From Cristatella mucedo (Eukaryota; Bryozoa; Phylactolaemata; Cristatellidae), in contig WPIO01000020.1 of NCBI GenBank assembly GCA_009760855.2, positions 1,678,501-1,742,500 on the forward strand: a DNA stretch of 64,000 nt, written 5' to 3'. The position numbers were made by a program, and so were the translations under genes. The notes below the pieces were generated by a model that saw nothing but the letters and a program-made list of their open reading frames with translations, was not told where the DNA came from and did no database searches. This document shows positions 1 through 59,279 of this stretch, in pieces (position 1 is the first letter of the stretch; every line of letters begins with the position of its first letter).

Positions 1-444
1 GGGCGTTGGGCCGGACTGGAGTACTAGCTAGGCCGTATCTGGCCTAAAGGCCGGAGTTTACCGACCTCTGCCCGAGAGGATTTACCCGTCACATGACGAG
101 ATCTGATGGAATGATCAACGCATAATTGTTGAATATACTGAGGCATAATCCCGGGTTTATGGAAAATAACCCAGCTCCAGCACATTCCTCCAGCTTATCA
201 AAATTCATTACAAATAAATAAGTTGTACAGCGCCCTCAGAGAATTTTATCACTAACCATGTGCTTTACATATGCCGCAGGACTTCAAGCCCACGACTTTG
301 GTCAATAAAGGAGATAACTGTACCCCTTCGCCAAACCTGGGCGGCGATAATTACTTTTAAGTAATTATCTTTATAATTTAGATAATTACTTTTAAGTAAT
401 AAGGCTACTAGCTTAAATGAACAGTTAAAATAACTCGGGAGCTA

Positions 445-620
445 AAATAAAAAGAGACTAGCTGATTCAACAGCCTCTTTTGTATAGCGACAGAGGAGCC
501 TTTACGGCTATCACCACCGCTTGCAGTGGCGATAAAGGATCGTCCACTGCAGGATTGGAACCCACGACCTCGGGGCCGAGGTCGTGAAAAGCAACGAGTG
601 CTGAGTGGGTTATAGCTTAG
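445..620 (-). mobile_element. Second tRNA-like SINE family
   Basis: The reverse complement contains cgaggtcgtgggttccaatc, a good B box, then a body with gccactgcaagcggtggtga and agaggctgttgaatcagct. The same body recurs at 56740-56885 and in part at 765-870. The tail differs from SINE family 1. Confidence 0.6.
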
Positions 621-764
621 TACTTTACTGATCAAGTGATCAAGCTTGAAGAATGTCCTCGACCATACGTACATGCCCCTCAAAGTCAAGATCTAGTCCC
701 CGCTCCAAAATCTTTGTTTTTTTTTTATAAAGTTAAAGAAATAGTAAAGATATGCTGATTGACA

Positions 765-870
765 GGCAAGGTAAGCTGATTGAACAGCCTCATTAATACA
801 GCAGCAATAGAGCCTTTAGCGGCAGTCAATTCTACTAACGTTACCAAATAAGGATTGTCCGCAGCAGGAC
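765..870 (-). mobile_element. Partial copy of the second SINE family
   Basis: agctgattgaacagcctcat then agagcctttagcggc and aaggattgtccgcagcagga match the body of the element at 445-620. The B-box head is missing. Confidence 0.5.
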
Positions 871-1564
871 TGGGCAGTAAATAGTGAGCATCTTACCTCT
901 GCACGTGGTCGAGTGAGGGCTGGATGCGTCGAGGCTACCCATGCCGCACCACTTTGCGGCTGCAAAAAGAGGTCTGGAGCTAGAGAAAAGAGTAACAAGA
1001 AACATTCCTTTTACTTTAAACGCTGCACTCAGAATAGTAATGGACCTTTCGGTGTACATTGTATTAAGCAGTAGCCTAACAGCCTGACAGGTGTCCATTT
1101 TTTCTTCGCTTTGACCAACTGTAACCTCGCAAGGTTCACACCACGACCGCAAAAGGAGAAACCAAAATATCGTTGCAGCAATCCAGCCAGTCCGTAATTG
1201 TTCTTAAATTTTCTAACACATAATAAATGACGCGATACTAAGTTTAATGACACTCATATTGTCTTCAGCAGCTACTGCGATCTACAGAAACAACTCGTCC
1301 GTCGACGAATACTTTAACCGTTCCTTTCATTCAGGAGCTTCGATATACTATCCAAATCGTAACTATAGATCGAGGCATCTGGTTCGCCGAAACAGGTCTC
1401 GAGATAGTAGCCAGGCGATGTTTTCAAGCTATTATACTTGCTAAATACCATTGAACTCGGTTTCATGCACAAACACAACAATGATAGTGAGAAAAAAGGC
1501 AAAGTGTGCTAGTGCGGCAAGGAGTTCTGCAGGCTCTCGACACCAATCTGGAGGCTGCCTACGG

Positions 1565-1885
1565 CGGTAGCTGTAATGTAATGTACCTCCGTCTGTAACT
1601 CTACAAATCTTATGTTGGTGTTACGCAGGGGAGCTTTTCTTTATAGCGAACTCAGTCTAAGCGGCTTTCGGTAGCCAACAGGCTTCATTTCACGAAACAA
1701 CGAGAAAGTGGGATGCGTGGCAGAGTCAGGAGAGCAGTTGAGGTAGTGAGTGGCATGGAAGGAAGTAGCAGCTCAGGACCGCTAGAAAGAATGAGCCATA
1801 GTCGGCAGTAGGAGAGTAGCTGTATCTTAAAACGAAACATAAATTGAACACTGCCGAGAGGTCGCTTGGCTAGCAGCATCAAATT
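1565..1885 (-). mobile_element. CR1-like LINE fragment (family 2), 3' end
   Basis: Starts at the repeat-like tail gtaatgtaatgtacctccgt and continues through taagcggctttcggtagcca and agtagcagctcaggaccgct, as in the copies at 41.2 and 59.8 kb. Coding sense is on the minus strand; frameshifted. Confidence 0.75.
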
Positions 1886-4587
1886 TTATTTTGTCGGATA
1901 CTTGCACAGTATCACTTACCGACAGCCCACATGGAGCATACGCACGCGTATGTAATGCTCATCCTTTGGGAAATCTTGACCAACTCGTTGACTAGGGGGC
2001 CAGCAAAGCAGCCCATAACCGCATAGTTCCTTCGTTATAAATGACAATCAGAGGCTGTGTGCCGCAGGACTGGGTGTCGAACAAATTGTTGCCGCGTGTA
2101 GGTGCCATCCCTATACTTTCTACGACATAGGATGGTAGAGTCGGTCTGACGAATGCAGACGCCAGAAGCTAGAAAGCATGTTTCAAACTGGCCTATTCAC
2201 AGGGGAGACGTCGCACGAGCCACAGCCCATCACTAGGATAGCTTTCTGAGGATTTAAATACAGGATTTAAAGCTTGTCGTCTTCAGTTCATCCTTTAATA
2301 GCTTACGTACACTGATTGCACCGCAATTGCTGTGACAGTAATGGGCTTGGTGAGATGACGGTCAATTGCCACATGCCTAAATGGATATTGTACCCCAGTG
2401 CAGACTGAGCTGCTACCGGTCAATCACACTAAGAGATCTAGCTGACAAGCAGTTAAATAAAAGTGATCGTAATTTAACGAAGGGTCTCTCCTTTCTGGAT
2501 GACGTTCAACAACTGGTCGGAACAGGCGGCTGGGGCCGCCCTGCCCCATGAGCACCCGATGAGGGAAGAGTGCTGTCAAAGGTTGTGGATGCGTGACAGC
2601 TGGATGTTCCTGCTGCAATATCAATTGTTATTGTACGAAGGGGATCTCTTATCTGCATTTATAGAACTAAAATGCGACTTGTATTCCAAGGCAGACGAAT
2701 CGCACTGAAGGCTATATTAGGTCCCATCACATTCCTACCACCCACCACTCATGTGCCACTAAGAGGCAGATAGCCAGATGCATTACGACACGGCAAAACT
2801 TTAAACCCCTACCATTATTCAAATAAGAGACTTTGTGAACCAACACAGCACGTATAATTTTCGTACAAATCGAAGGCAATAGGACAACTTTAGATTTACA
2901 CTGGCTTTAAGAGCGTAGGCAAGCTAACCTCCTTACATGACACTATAGACCACTACCCAGATAATTCTTTCCAACAAGCCTGCAGATATAGCAATGACAG
3001 CGATTGCAATATGCAGTGGAGGAACTAGTGTCCTGCACTGACAGCATGGCACAGCGAACAGATGATCAACGAACAGAATAGCACATATTGCTATGCCGAT
3101 AGTCTTGCTCATTGGCTGCAGCTGTAAGCTCATGTCCTGCTGGTGTTCACACAAGGTACAGTTTTTGTGTGAATAATCAGATCAGCAACTAGCAAAAGGC
3201 CTGGGACGTCGCAATCAGAAAACATGTTTAGGACATTCGCCTTCTGCCCAAAGGTCCGGTTTCCGAGATCTGTCATATGCATGCTCTTTTTTCTTTTTGG
3301 TAGAGGGCTAGGCTGTGATCGATCAATAACGAGAGGCTTGGCTTCAAGCTGCACTGCAACTCGGTGTTAACTCTAAGCCACATTTGCATGCACTACTACC
3401 GCACCGCAATAATCAAGCCATGCATCCGACCTCTTTCTGCTGACACTGTTGCCGCCTGCCTAGGCATCTTTGGTCGGCAAAAGGGCAAGCCTAAGACAAG
3501 AAGCCAACAGAGAGGGGCCTCAGTCGATTCTTAATGAAGAAATCCTATACGTTGAACAGGTTACCATTATTACTAATAAGGATACTAATAAAGCATTCAC
3601 ATACTACAACATGAGTACCGAATCTCTTTAACGAATGCACGAAAAGAAAGAAAGCACAACATGTCAAAGCAATCAAGCCTCCGGCGCGCGTCATCGGTGT
3701 TATTGAAATTAGCTGCAGCGTTTTCCACAATATAAATAACACCAAGTTTCCCCACATCAACTTAGCACGCTATAACAATAATTGAAGCGAGCGCACGCGA
3801 TTAATAAAAATAGAACCAACAGGAGAAAGTGGCGACTTGACGCCGCTTCAGCCACAGGAAGCAGTCGAGTGAGAGGCAGCACAGAAGACGGCTCGCGACT
3901 ATGCCCTACAAACAGGCCCAACCAGGCCCTACTTGTGCTGCAGGTGCTCGTCGCCGGTCTGCACCACTCTAGACGGCAAAATAGAGACACTGAACAGTAA
4001 AGGTGATCACTAGAGGAATACACGTATCGTACCAGAGAGTGTCGGCCATGACAAGAAGCTTGTCACGGTCGGCCCAGATCCGGGGCTTCAGTGTACTGCT
4101 GGTTGTGCATGCGCGGGTCGCACGCCTGTCCTAACAAGGCAGCAGCATCTGTCCTCAAACGGGAGGTTAACGAGGCTTCGAAACGAGATCGCGAAATTCG
4201 TTTTGCATGGAGCCATCTTGCTACTTAAGAAAGCTGCACTTGCAAGGAAGCACCGCTCCAGCACTGCAGGTCAAGACGATTCGTGGGAAACCGCACGTGA
4301 CCTCCCAGAATGGCCGAGGGACAGCTCTCGCCAGCTGAACTCAGTCGTCATCGTCCGAACTGCTTCCGAAAGCATCGTCCTCGGGGCTACAAAGAAGCAC
4401 GGCAGCACACTAATCAGCTGCATGGGTGGTTGCCAACTTGGATCTTCCCAATAAAGGGAACCCCTTAAATTTGCAGCCAGGAAGTCTATACTGCCACGAG
4501 GCAGCTGTACAATCAGCCGGTTGAGAAAAATGCTCGTTTGAGCATTCAAATGCTCGAACACTGCAGGACTGCAGCACTTGGGTTTTT

Positions 4588-4589
<2 letters not shown>

Positions 4590-4682
<93 letters not shown>
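4590..4682. repeat. (AG)n microsatellite, about 93 bp
   Basis: An uninterrupted dinucleotide run followed by tgagtgagaggg. Confidence 0.98.
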
Positions 4683-4685
<3 letters not shown>

Positions 4686-5089
4686 GTGAGAGGGAGCCTC
4701 GCCAGCCAGAAGACGTGTTGTGCCTGCTTTGGTAAGCGACAGACTCGCAAAGATAGAATTTGCCTGTGATTCTTCACGGCGCATGCTATATCGTTAACAT
4801 AAATTTAAAGTGGTCAGCACCTACGTACATACCTATGCTCCGTACAAGCAACCCTGCTGATTTGCTACCCAGCGTTGACGAATACATTTCATAAAATTAG
4901 ATGCAGATTCATTTTACAAAAAAATCCTTAAATAAATAAACTTTAAATACGTTTTTCATTTTCCTCATTACATATTTTGCCTTATTAATTAAGAGCTCTC
5001 GGCTTGGCAATCAGTGGGGCAGGCTCATCCTGCTCAGCCAGCCTTCGAAGCAAAGTTGAAGGTTCCATCATTTTTCACGAGTGCATAAT

Positions 5090-6060
5090 ACTAATAATAA
5101 CAAACATTTATATGACAACCTTACAGAACTAAATCTCTTTCTATGAACTTCATAGTTGAAAGGATGGGAGAGGAAGCACGGCAATAGGCCAAGTGATAAC
5201 ATTAACAATTTTGGCAGGAACAAGCACAGAAAAGAAATTCACATGGAGTGAGCAAATACTTCGAGGGACTAGGAGTCATACAGTTTCTTTTTAATTCTGT
5301 CAAGTCAGGAAGTGTTACGTCAGCAGGGAGTGAAAATATGAAGAACATGAGCAAAAGGCGCGGTCTCAAAAAGACTGGACGTTGGTTTGAGACACAGCTA
5401 AACGACTCGAGTCAGATGAGCAGTTGGTACGAAGCAAAGCACGATTAGGGAGTATTACAGCCAGGAGGCCAGAGCAAGTGAATGCAGAGACCTGAAAGTG
5501 AAAGACAAACCTTAAGCTCGACCCACTCCTTGATTAGGGAGGCAGTGCAGGTCGGCAAGAAGTGATGTGATAAGGCAACTGTGCCACTCACGACAGACAA
5601 GCCTAAATGCCGAGTTTTGCAATAACTGTAAGCACCTTATCGCATAGATCGGAAGACCTACAAGTAGTCGGTTATAAAAGTCTCGGGAGGGTGTTCAAAA
5701 TACACGGGAGGGGGCCGGACACGTGGTGGCATCCTTATGTAAGCAATTCCAAATTTCTGTAATAATAAATAGCTGAAAACAGACAGGCTTGACGGTGGAG
5801 CCGACGCAGTCATCAAGGAAAAAGGCCATTTTTGAACGAGACACTCAAATTGCGGGCACGAAATATGCTGGTCGAGCCCATATTGACGTTTATGCCTCCA
5901 CGAATAGACTACAATACAAGCTTTTGAGACGGATAGACAAACAAAGACCAAGGCGAGAAGAGGTCCAGTGCATGGACCGAGATCAAGTATGCAGTAATAA
6001 CGATCAAATAAAAAACCTGCAAGAGCTGTAGTTTCCTTACCATACAATGGAATTATGGAA
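5090..6060 (-). mobile_element. L2/CR1-like LINE fragment (family 1)
   Basis: Collinear with the copy at 33.7-34.6 kb (tcaagtcaggaag, ggtcggcaagaagtgatgtg, actcacgacagacaag, gtagccga-type spacing), read on the minus strand, with the 3' tail at 5090 next to taataataa. No intact ORF. Confidence 0.7.
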
Positions 6061-6159
6061 AACAGAGTCAGTGCAACAAACAACAGCTAGCTGAATTATG
6101 AACCAAACTTCTACAAAGCAAAAAACCGGATATGAGAAACACACCAATGTCAGAGCCAG

Positions 6160-6625
6160 TCTGGATAAGCGTAGGAAAACCAAACTAGTTCAAGCATTTG
6201 TGACATTGGGTCTAGATTACTGCAATGCCCTTTATTCAAGGTCCCGGACTCTGCCCTTAATCGTCTGCAACTAGTGCACAATGCAGCAGCTGGTCTGGTC
6301 TGCCACCTGGGCATTGCTGCCACATCACATCACTTCTATTTGAGCTTCACTGGCTCCCAATCGGGCATAGAACCGATTTCAAGATCCTCAGCCTGACCAC
6401 AGGTCATTTCAATCGCTTACACCATCCGACCTATCAGCCATCCTCCTCAGGCGTGTTGCACCACTCGCTCCACAGCATTTAGTCATTGTACTGTCCCTCG
6501 CACTAAATTGACATCGTATGGTGATAGGGCCTTCAGGTCGTTAGCACTGAAAGAACAGAAATTGCTTCGGGTTGTAGTGACCTTGCATTTACAAGTCTGA
6601 GCTAAATTAAATATACCTCTTATTT
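6160..6625 (+). mobile_element. L2/CR1-like LINE reverse-transcriptase remnant
   Basis: The plus strand reads KLVQAFVTLGLDYCNALYSR, then after frameshifts the region corresponding to LVCHLGIAATSHHFYL and LHWLPIGHR-like sequence: the C-terminal third of a CR1/L2 reverse transcriptase. It lies just beyond the myosin 3' end in opposite orientation. Confidence 0.75.
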
Positions 6626-7103
6626 TTTAAGTCCGATGCATCTGTTCAGCGCAGCTTTCCTTTGCCCTGATGAACTTGAGGTTTTTGTAATTGTGTGCTT
6701 TGCATACGAACCTCAGAATAATGCAGGTTAAGCTACAAGCTAGAGGTCCTATTAATAGGTGGACACGAGTGTCTTAATGTTTGCATTAGCATGTTGGCCT
6801 AAGCATGATACTAGTTTGCTTTCGCATGCTTGACAAACCATGCATGTCACTAACTATTATCTATTGATTCTCTTATAGCGAGTTATAGACTACCTAGATA
6901 GAGTTTTACTGGAGATGTTTTACGGAGCTATACAAATGAAACTATTTTACCATTATTAGGGAAGGCAGGACAAGTGCCACTTCACTAGTGCCTAGGATGA
7001 GTGGTGAATGCACACACTGGCAGGAAAGGCACAGCCAAGCAAGCCAAGTCATACGGTTTTCCAGCGCTATTAACTGACGATAAGGCAAGAATAAAACGGC
7101 AGC

Positions 7104-53530
<46,427 letters not shown>

Positions 53531-55017
53531 GTCTGCAAATGAAGAACGGGCTAACTCTAGCAGCTCGTGCACGAAAAAAGGTACGCAGAAACGTTGCTGG
53601 CACTGGTCTGTGTGGCCTAGGGGCAGCGGCAGGGGGAGGAAGAGGGGGGGGAAGGGGCCATTTTCTTCCTATCTGCCAAGCGATTTCGATGACAGCCCCC
53701 ACATGCTTGGGGGAGGAATCGGTTTCTCTGCAATAGTATTCGGTACACGTTGGCCGAAGCGCCACCACGCTAACAGAATAGAAGGCCTGGCACTTTTTGG
53801 CACCGATTTCACTTCCAGTGGAGCTGAGCGCCAGCACAGCCGACAGTACGACCACGACCAGTATAACCCGAGCGCTAATCTATCACTGCAATTCTAGCGA
53901 CCTGTTCATGGGGGTTTACTCATGGTTTACTCAGGTTTACAAGAGCATAACTCTGCTATGGCAGACCGATACCAGGGACAGCAAGACCGGCATGTGTGCC
54001 TGCCTGCCTGTGTGTGCAACAGCACCGTACACAATAGTGATACCAGTCCCAAACAATTTGCTCAGCCGTCGAACGAACCAGTGCCTGACTATGCTAGCAA
54101 TGCAGCCATCAGCCCTAACTGCCACCACCAACGAGGAGATGCTGGTCAACGGCAGCAACGACACACGCACAAGCACAGCCAATGCACCGAGCGCTCCTGA
54201 ACAAAGACGCTCGAGATTCCTCCGTACTGCCAGCCGGCCAGCAGCATCGAGTTGAAGGATACGTCGAGGCATCTGCCACTCCCCGATATATATCTGCAAG
54301 GAGATCGGGAACCTAAGGACCCTCGTATCGTGCCCAGACAGGGCTGGCAGCGAAGACTAAACAAAGGACAGGCATGGGGCCAAAGAGGAAGGAAGAGGAG
54401 GACAACCTTCTTGGCATTCCAGACGCACGGCTGTGCATTGAAGCCCTACTTTGCACATCCTGTCCATCAGGAATGAGTCTTGTCACGGCTCAAGCACTGA
54501 CTAGCGAAGCAAAGAGCTGATAGAGGTTACACTAACGCCAATGCGACTGGCGGTCATTCATTGGCCGCAAACTGAGGCTCGGCACAGGCAGCGTCTAGCT
54601 CTGCAGTCACGCTAAGAGAGACCCCAGGCTGTACAGAGTACCGGCCTATTCCATAGAAAATCTCCAAAGCTCTTGCACACGGAGACATCGGTACGCCCAT
54701 GCAACCACGGGCAAACGACGTTTTCAAGGCACACTCCGGTTACGGGAAGGTCAATGGGGGCTGGAGGCAACACTTTCATCTTTGTAGCGCTGATTGCCAG
54801 ACGGCAGGCCCAGGTCATGACTAGTTCAAATACACCAAGCACCCATCTTTGCTACAAAAGAAAGTGCGCATTGCCCCACAAGGACCGACTTCTTCTCTTT
54901 TCAGATATGCAGAACATGCCAAGTCCACATACGATTGGCAAAACGATTGCTAAACATTGGTGCCAGCCACTGCTTTTCGATTGACTCGCCAACAGTTAAG
55001 CACAAACAGAAAGCAGC

Positions 55018-55050
55018 GGGGGGGGGGGGGGGGGGGGGGTGGGGGGGGGG
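55018..55050. repeat. Long G run
   Basis: Two G runs (22 and 10) separated by one T. On the minus strand this is a C tract. Such runs are prone to sequencing error. Confidence 0.95.
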
Positions 55051-55383
55051 TCACTTGTCGGCTCCTAAGGAGGTGCTTACGAGGCTCCGGAAGTTGGTGC
55101 CAAGACCGACGACCGATACACTTTCCCTAGCTGAGAGCTGAGCTGCTCTCAATGGGTTGCACCCAGATCGATGGCTGAGCAGAGCCTCTGCCTCTCTCCA
55201 TCGCCCGACCAGACAAAGAAAGGGAAAGCTGAATAAGAGGACCGGGGCAGCCAGGGCTGCGGCGCACTCGACACGGCCAGCTCCGCTAGCTTGCGGATAG
55301 GGCAACGATGATGCACTTCAACAGAGGTATGGAACTGCACCAGAACAGGTGGAATGCCGGTAATTTGATGTTGGAGCATTAAA

Positions 55384-55512
55384 CAAGGTCACGGCGAATG
55401 TATTCGATGACCGAGGTCGAGGGCTCGAGTCCCCCACCCCAGATGACATACGTGAAGCGCCTGAAAGGCGATTCAAGTTCTCTTAGGGAGCATATGAATT
55501 ACAAGCGGCACT
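55384..55512 (+). mobile_element. tRNA-derived SINE (family 1), head damaged
   Basis: B box gggctcgagtcccc and tail gaagcgcctgaaaggcgatt with gttctcttagggagcatatg. The A box is poorly preserved. Confidence 0.65.
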
Positions 55513-56739
55513 GATATCAGTTCAAGTGTCACCGATTCGCCTCATCAGCAGGATAAAGCTTCTCTCTTACGTGTCCACACATTAGTAGCTAGGATCGGTC
55601 CTTGGGACGACATGGTTCCCGAGACTGTGCAAAGGAAATTACCATACCAGGCACCTATAAGTTACAACCAGGTATGTGAATCAGCCAGGCAGCAGCAGCT
55701 CAGTAGAGGACTAACACTAGACAAGCTGCTTGACAGTATGAGCAAGAATTGGGGTCCAAGAGGTCACGATGCTGCTACAAAACGAGGAGCTTTGAAGAAC
55801 TTTCGAAGGGCTAAATACTAGTGGTGCCAACACAGTTGCAGATAGAGATGTTGCAAATGCAGTGGTGTGACGGCAGGAATTTGGGCGCGCTCGTGCACAT
55901 GCTCGTGCGCATGCTCATGCTGGTGCGTGCACTCACGAAGTGCAGCAATGAGGTACGGGTGGGAATGGTGTTGAAGCATTCGACTCACTTTCGAGGGTGA
56001 GTCTTGCACTTGTAAGGGGCCACTTATAATGCGGCTGCAGGATAGCTTCCATAAACTGTCCCGGTTTTTGCTTTTGCAGTGGTTGGGTGAGGTCAGGCCA
56101 AGCCCGGCTGTGAGGCTGTCTTATCCTCGGCCACGCCAAGATAGGCAGGGCTGTGCAAACACACACTACAAAGCATTCTCTCCCCCTCCCAGCACACCAG
56201 AGCATGCAGCAGGTGGCTGACAGAACAGGGACTGCACAAACAGCAAACAGAATTGCTCGGCGTAATTTATGCTCAGTCACACCAAGATACTCGAAACCCC
56301 CTAACTCCCGGTGTTCGGACTTGCCAGAGAACAAACCAAAGGCACGGACCATTTGAGAACTCTTGAGCAGGAAATCAAATGGAAAACTTTTTTACTTCTG
56401 AAAGAAATATTGTGTCAGTCTTTTCATAATCTTTCTAGTTAACGGATAGAATAGAAAAAACCAATTCCTCGTGAAAAATAAGTATGCAGTCTTTCAATAG
56501 CCTTTGTAACCGACCAATACAGTAGCACCTGCTTGCACGAGCTCAGGTTCGTCAGTCCAGTAACACCACTGACAAATAATGGCGATGACAAATAAGCAAC
56601 AGTCCCAGCCACACTGAAGACTTCCACTAGACGATGACATTTGACTAGCTTTAGGTGTGCAATCAGTAGCCAACGACCTTTATCACATCACAACGAAAAA
56701 GAGAGGGTGAAACCCGTGGCAGAACTGGAACAGTGCAAG

Positions 56740-56885
56740 TCATGCTAGCTGATTTAACAGCCTCATTTGAATAGTGGTAAAAGAACCTGAATGGCTGTCA
56801 CTGCCGCTTGCAGTTGGCAATAAAGGATCGCCCACTGTATGATTCAAACCCACGACCTCGGTCGTGAAGAGCCCGTAACTTACCT
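56740..56885 (-). mobile_element. Second SINE family, near-full copy
   Basis: tagctgatttaacagcctca, ctgtcactgccgcttgcagt and cccacgacctcggtcgtga mirror the 445-620 copy. On the minus strand the B box reads gggtttgaatcat. Confidence 0.6.
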
Positions 56886-57023
56886 ATCCGTGGCAGAACT
56901 AGAGTCGTCAAGCAAATAATTAGCAGAGATAGCAGCAAGCGACCGAAGGAGGGAGAGGGAGGTGAGGGAGTGGGAGATAGGACCACAAGCAACAGCAAAT
57001 GAGGCGACAGTGGCAAATAATAC

Positions 57024-58304
57024 CTTTTTTGGGTGGGTCCAAGTGTAATGGTCTAGGCAAAAGCAGAGCAAGTGCACTTGGGAATGCAGAGCCGAGGAGT
57101 CTGCCAGCGAAGCGAGCAAAATGCTGTCGCAGCAACAGGCAAGCACGGACGGATCTGCCTGCACGTTTGCATCAGTCACGGGAATAGTGTGCTCCAGCAG
57201 CACGCTGAAGACAACAATGACCCACATAGCCACCAGGCGCTGACCTATCAAGCTGCCGGTGCGATCTAGAGTACAGCGAGGAGGCAGGGTTCTTAAGCTG
57301 TCAAAATGCTCGTCAGAACAAAAATCATTTCGCATTACAAAAGAGCACAAGGTAGCACTCACAGAATACAGTCAGCGTGCTGCCCCTTGACACCTAAAAA
57401 AACCCTGCATCGATTCTCGGCAGCTTGCTGAATTGCCACCGGCATGCCAGCAAATGCTTGCAGAACAGCAAGCCAAGCAGCAGAGCAGTGGCCTAGGGAA
57501 TACGATTACTAGAGGCTAACAAAACCAGGCACCTTGTGATCCTTCGTAAAGGACATTTCCGCTCAGGAATCAATGATAGATAAACATCGAGTTTAACTCG
57601 GAAGACACACGGAGACCGATTGAGAATGGCACTGCATAGTTAGTGTGCTGTAAGCCTAGCAGTCCAGGGTTCACCTTCCCCACTCCTCGCTGGACCTTGG
57701 CTCTGTGAATTCGCACTCTACGTGTAGCCAGTGACAGACAGCTTGGTCGTAGGCCAAACCTGTGGTCCGGTGGGGGGTCGAGATAGGCCGTGGTCCTCAT
57801 TCCCTCCCAAGGAGAGCCGAGAGCTGCCGATGAGTGTTTCCAGGAAGTTGCCAAGCACTTCCCCATAGCTGCCATCGAAAAGCATGAGCAAGCGATGGCT
57901 AGTGGTCCGTGACCACAAGCCTGGGCAATAGCCAAACGTCAAAGCTTACAAGGCAAATCCAGCCTGCTAACGATGGCAGGCATTATCGGTTAGTTAGAAG
58001 GGGGTGACGATCCATGGCAACTCTGCAAGTACCTGATCGCTAATCGTGAGCCCCGGCTCTGTTCAGGGTTTAATGCCCATGCCCATGATTTCATTTCACC
58101 GAGTTATAACTAATACAGCCGATATTCACTACTCCAAGCTAATACAGGCAATTCTGAAAGATCTTTTGCAATACCTACTGCTCTCCGCATAGAAGCTCGT
58201 CGGCAGTACGGGCTGCTCGGAAACCACAGCCCGTGCACCAGCTATATTCAGATGCACAGCTTGACTTTCACAGTAGCAGAGATACGGTAGGCGTGTGCCA
58301 TCCA
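57024..58304 (-). other. Exon-like open segments of an unidentified minus-strand gene
   Basis: Three segments look spliced. Segment A (58304-58175; acceptor ttgacag, donor GTAG|GTATTG) reads VDGTRLPYLCYCESQAVHLN. Segment B (57868-57760; acceptor tcgatggcag, donor CAG|GTTTGG) is phase-compatible with A and reads YGEVLGNFLETLIGSSRLSL. Segment C (57265-57024; pyrimidine-rich acceptor ending ctctag, donor AAAAAG|GTATTA) is open for 80 codons, including RLVAMWVIVVFSVLLEH and SVLACCCDSILLASLADSSA. B and C do not join directly in phase, so an intermediate exon would be needed. I do not recognise the family. Further protein-like minus-strand segments lie at 58.95-59.08, 55.15-55.38, 54.61-54.84 and 53.94-54.30 kb. 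It could be a second gene upstream of the myosin, or chance openness. Confidence 0.35.
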
Positions 58305-58369
58305 CTGTCAAGTCGGCCTGTTTTCAGTTGGAGAACATTGCCAAAATCAGGACCTGCTTATGAGATTAG

Positions 58370-58565
58370 ACAAGCCAAACTAGTTCACGTGATGGTTAAA
58401 TCGCATCAGGACTATTGTAATTCCTTTTATTCACGACTCTCGACCAGAGTCCTTAATCGGCTGCAACTGGTTGCTGGCTTCACGATCCTCAATCTTCCTT
58501 ACAGGTCACTTCACTCGCTAGCACCTGCCTACCTATCTGCTTTCCTAAGTACAAACGACGCTGCT
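58370..58565 (+). mobile_element. L2/CR1-like LINE remnant with internal deletion
   Basis: The plus strand reads KLVHVMVKSHQDYCNSFYSR, STRVLNRLQLVAGF and LHSLAPAYLSAFL. The central part between L-Q-L-V and the A-P-x-Y-L motif is missing compared with the copy at 6.2 kb. Confidence 0.75.
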
Positions 58566-58789
58566 GTGAAGCAGCCAGCAAAAAATGGCAGACACTGGCA
58601 CACACTTACACACACAAAACGCACGAACGCTCATCCACACAGAAGAGGCATTAAAACGAAGCTGTGCACGTGTGATCCACAGGGATTCTATACTTTGCAT
58701 TCAAAATCTCACCGAGTGCTCCATCCATCCCTCTACTTTCACCCCAGTCCTTCTTCCCCCTTATGTTTGAGCTCTCACCCCACCCATCC

Positions 58790-58791
<2 letters not shown>

Positions 58792-58837
<46 letters not shown>
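58792..58837. repeat. (TC)n microsatellite, about 46 bp
   Basis: A pure TC run next to C/T-rich sequence, at the end of a LINE remnant region. Confidence 0.95.
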
Positions 58838-58840
<3 letters not shown>

Positions 58841-59279
58841 CTTCCCCTTCCTATCCCACCTTCTCCCCCTCCTCACCCCTAGTATGAGCATTCGCGTCAA
58901 CGGCTGTGTTGGCCACTTTATGCACGTTTTCTGGCCTAGGCATCCACCGTTGGCATGTTAGCAGGGTGCCACACAAACACGCACTGTTTCGAGGAACACG
59001 GTCCGTCTCGTCGTCACTTTCTGAGCTTGCAATCTTGAGTTGTAATTCTTGAACGCGTGCACGCAGAAACGATGGACAGAACAATCAATGGCCCATTTCA
59101 CATTTTTAAGAACGCCCTACTCCAGCTATCCAGGCTCAAATGGGCAATCAGCCGCTCTCCTGTCGCGTCACACCGAAGCGACAGTCGGCTAGTCGCGACC
59201 ATAGCAGAAGCAGGACAAGTGACAAACCTGCACAGTTGGGCTAGCGATGGCGGACCAGAAGCACTGGTCTTGCTTCACC

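Larger units (their letters stand above)
1..7103. other. Region beyond the myosin stop codon: probable 3' UTR, repeats and unassigned DNA
   Basis: Immediately after the stop (7103 down to about 6630) is the likely 3' UTR; no canonical AATAAA is seen on the minus strand there. Otherwise the region holds the SINE and LINE copies listed and the (AG)n run. The stretches 1-440, 875-1560, 1890-4585 and 4690-5085 hold nothing I can name. A 66-codon minus-strand open segment at 2424-2624, preceded by atattgcag, is a weak exon candidate. Confidence 0.5.
53533..59279. other. Upstream of the myosin coding start
   Basis: Must contain or precede the myosin non-coding first exon, which I could not place. 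It also holds the unidentified exon-like segments, a second-family SINE, a first-family SINE, a LINE remnant and the long G run. The stretch 56890-57020 is an ordinary intron-like sequence. Confidence 0.5.

Noticed and set aside
58233-58961. A 242-codon plus-strand gene
   Set aside because: It is a LINE reverse-transcriptase remnant joined to CA-rich and (TC)n sequence by chance openness.
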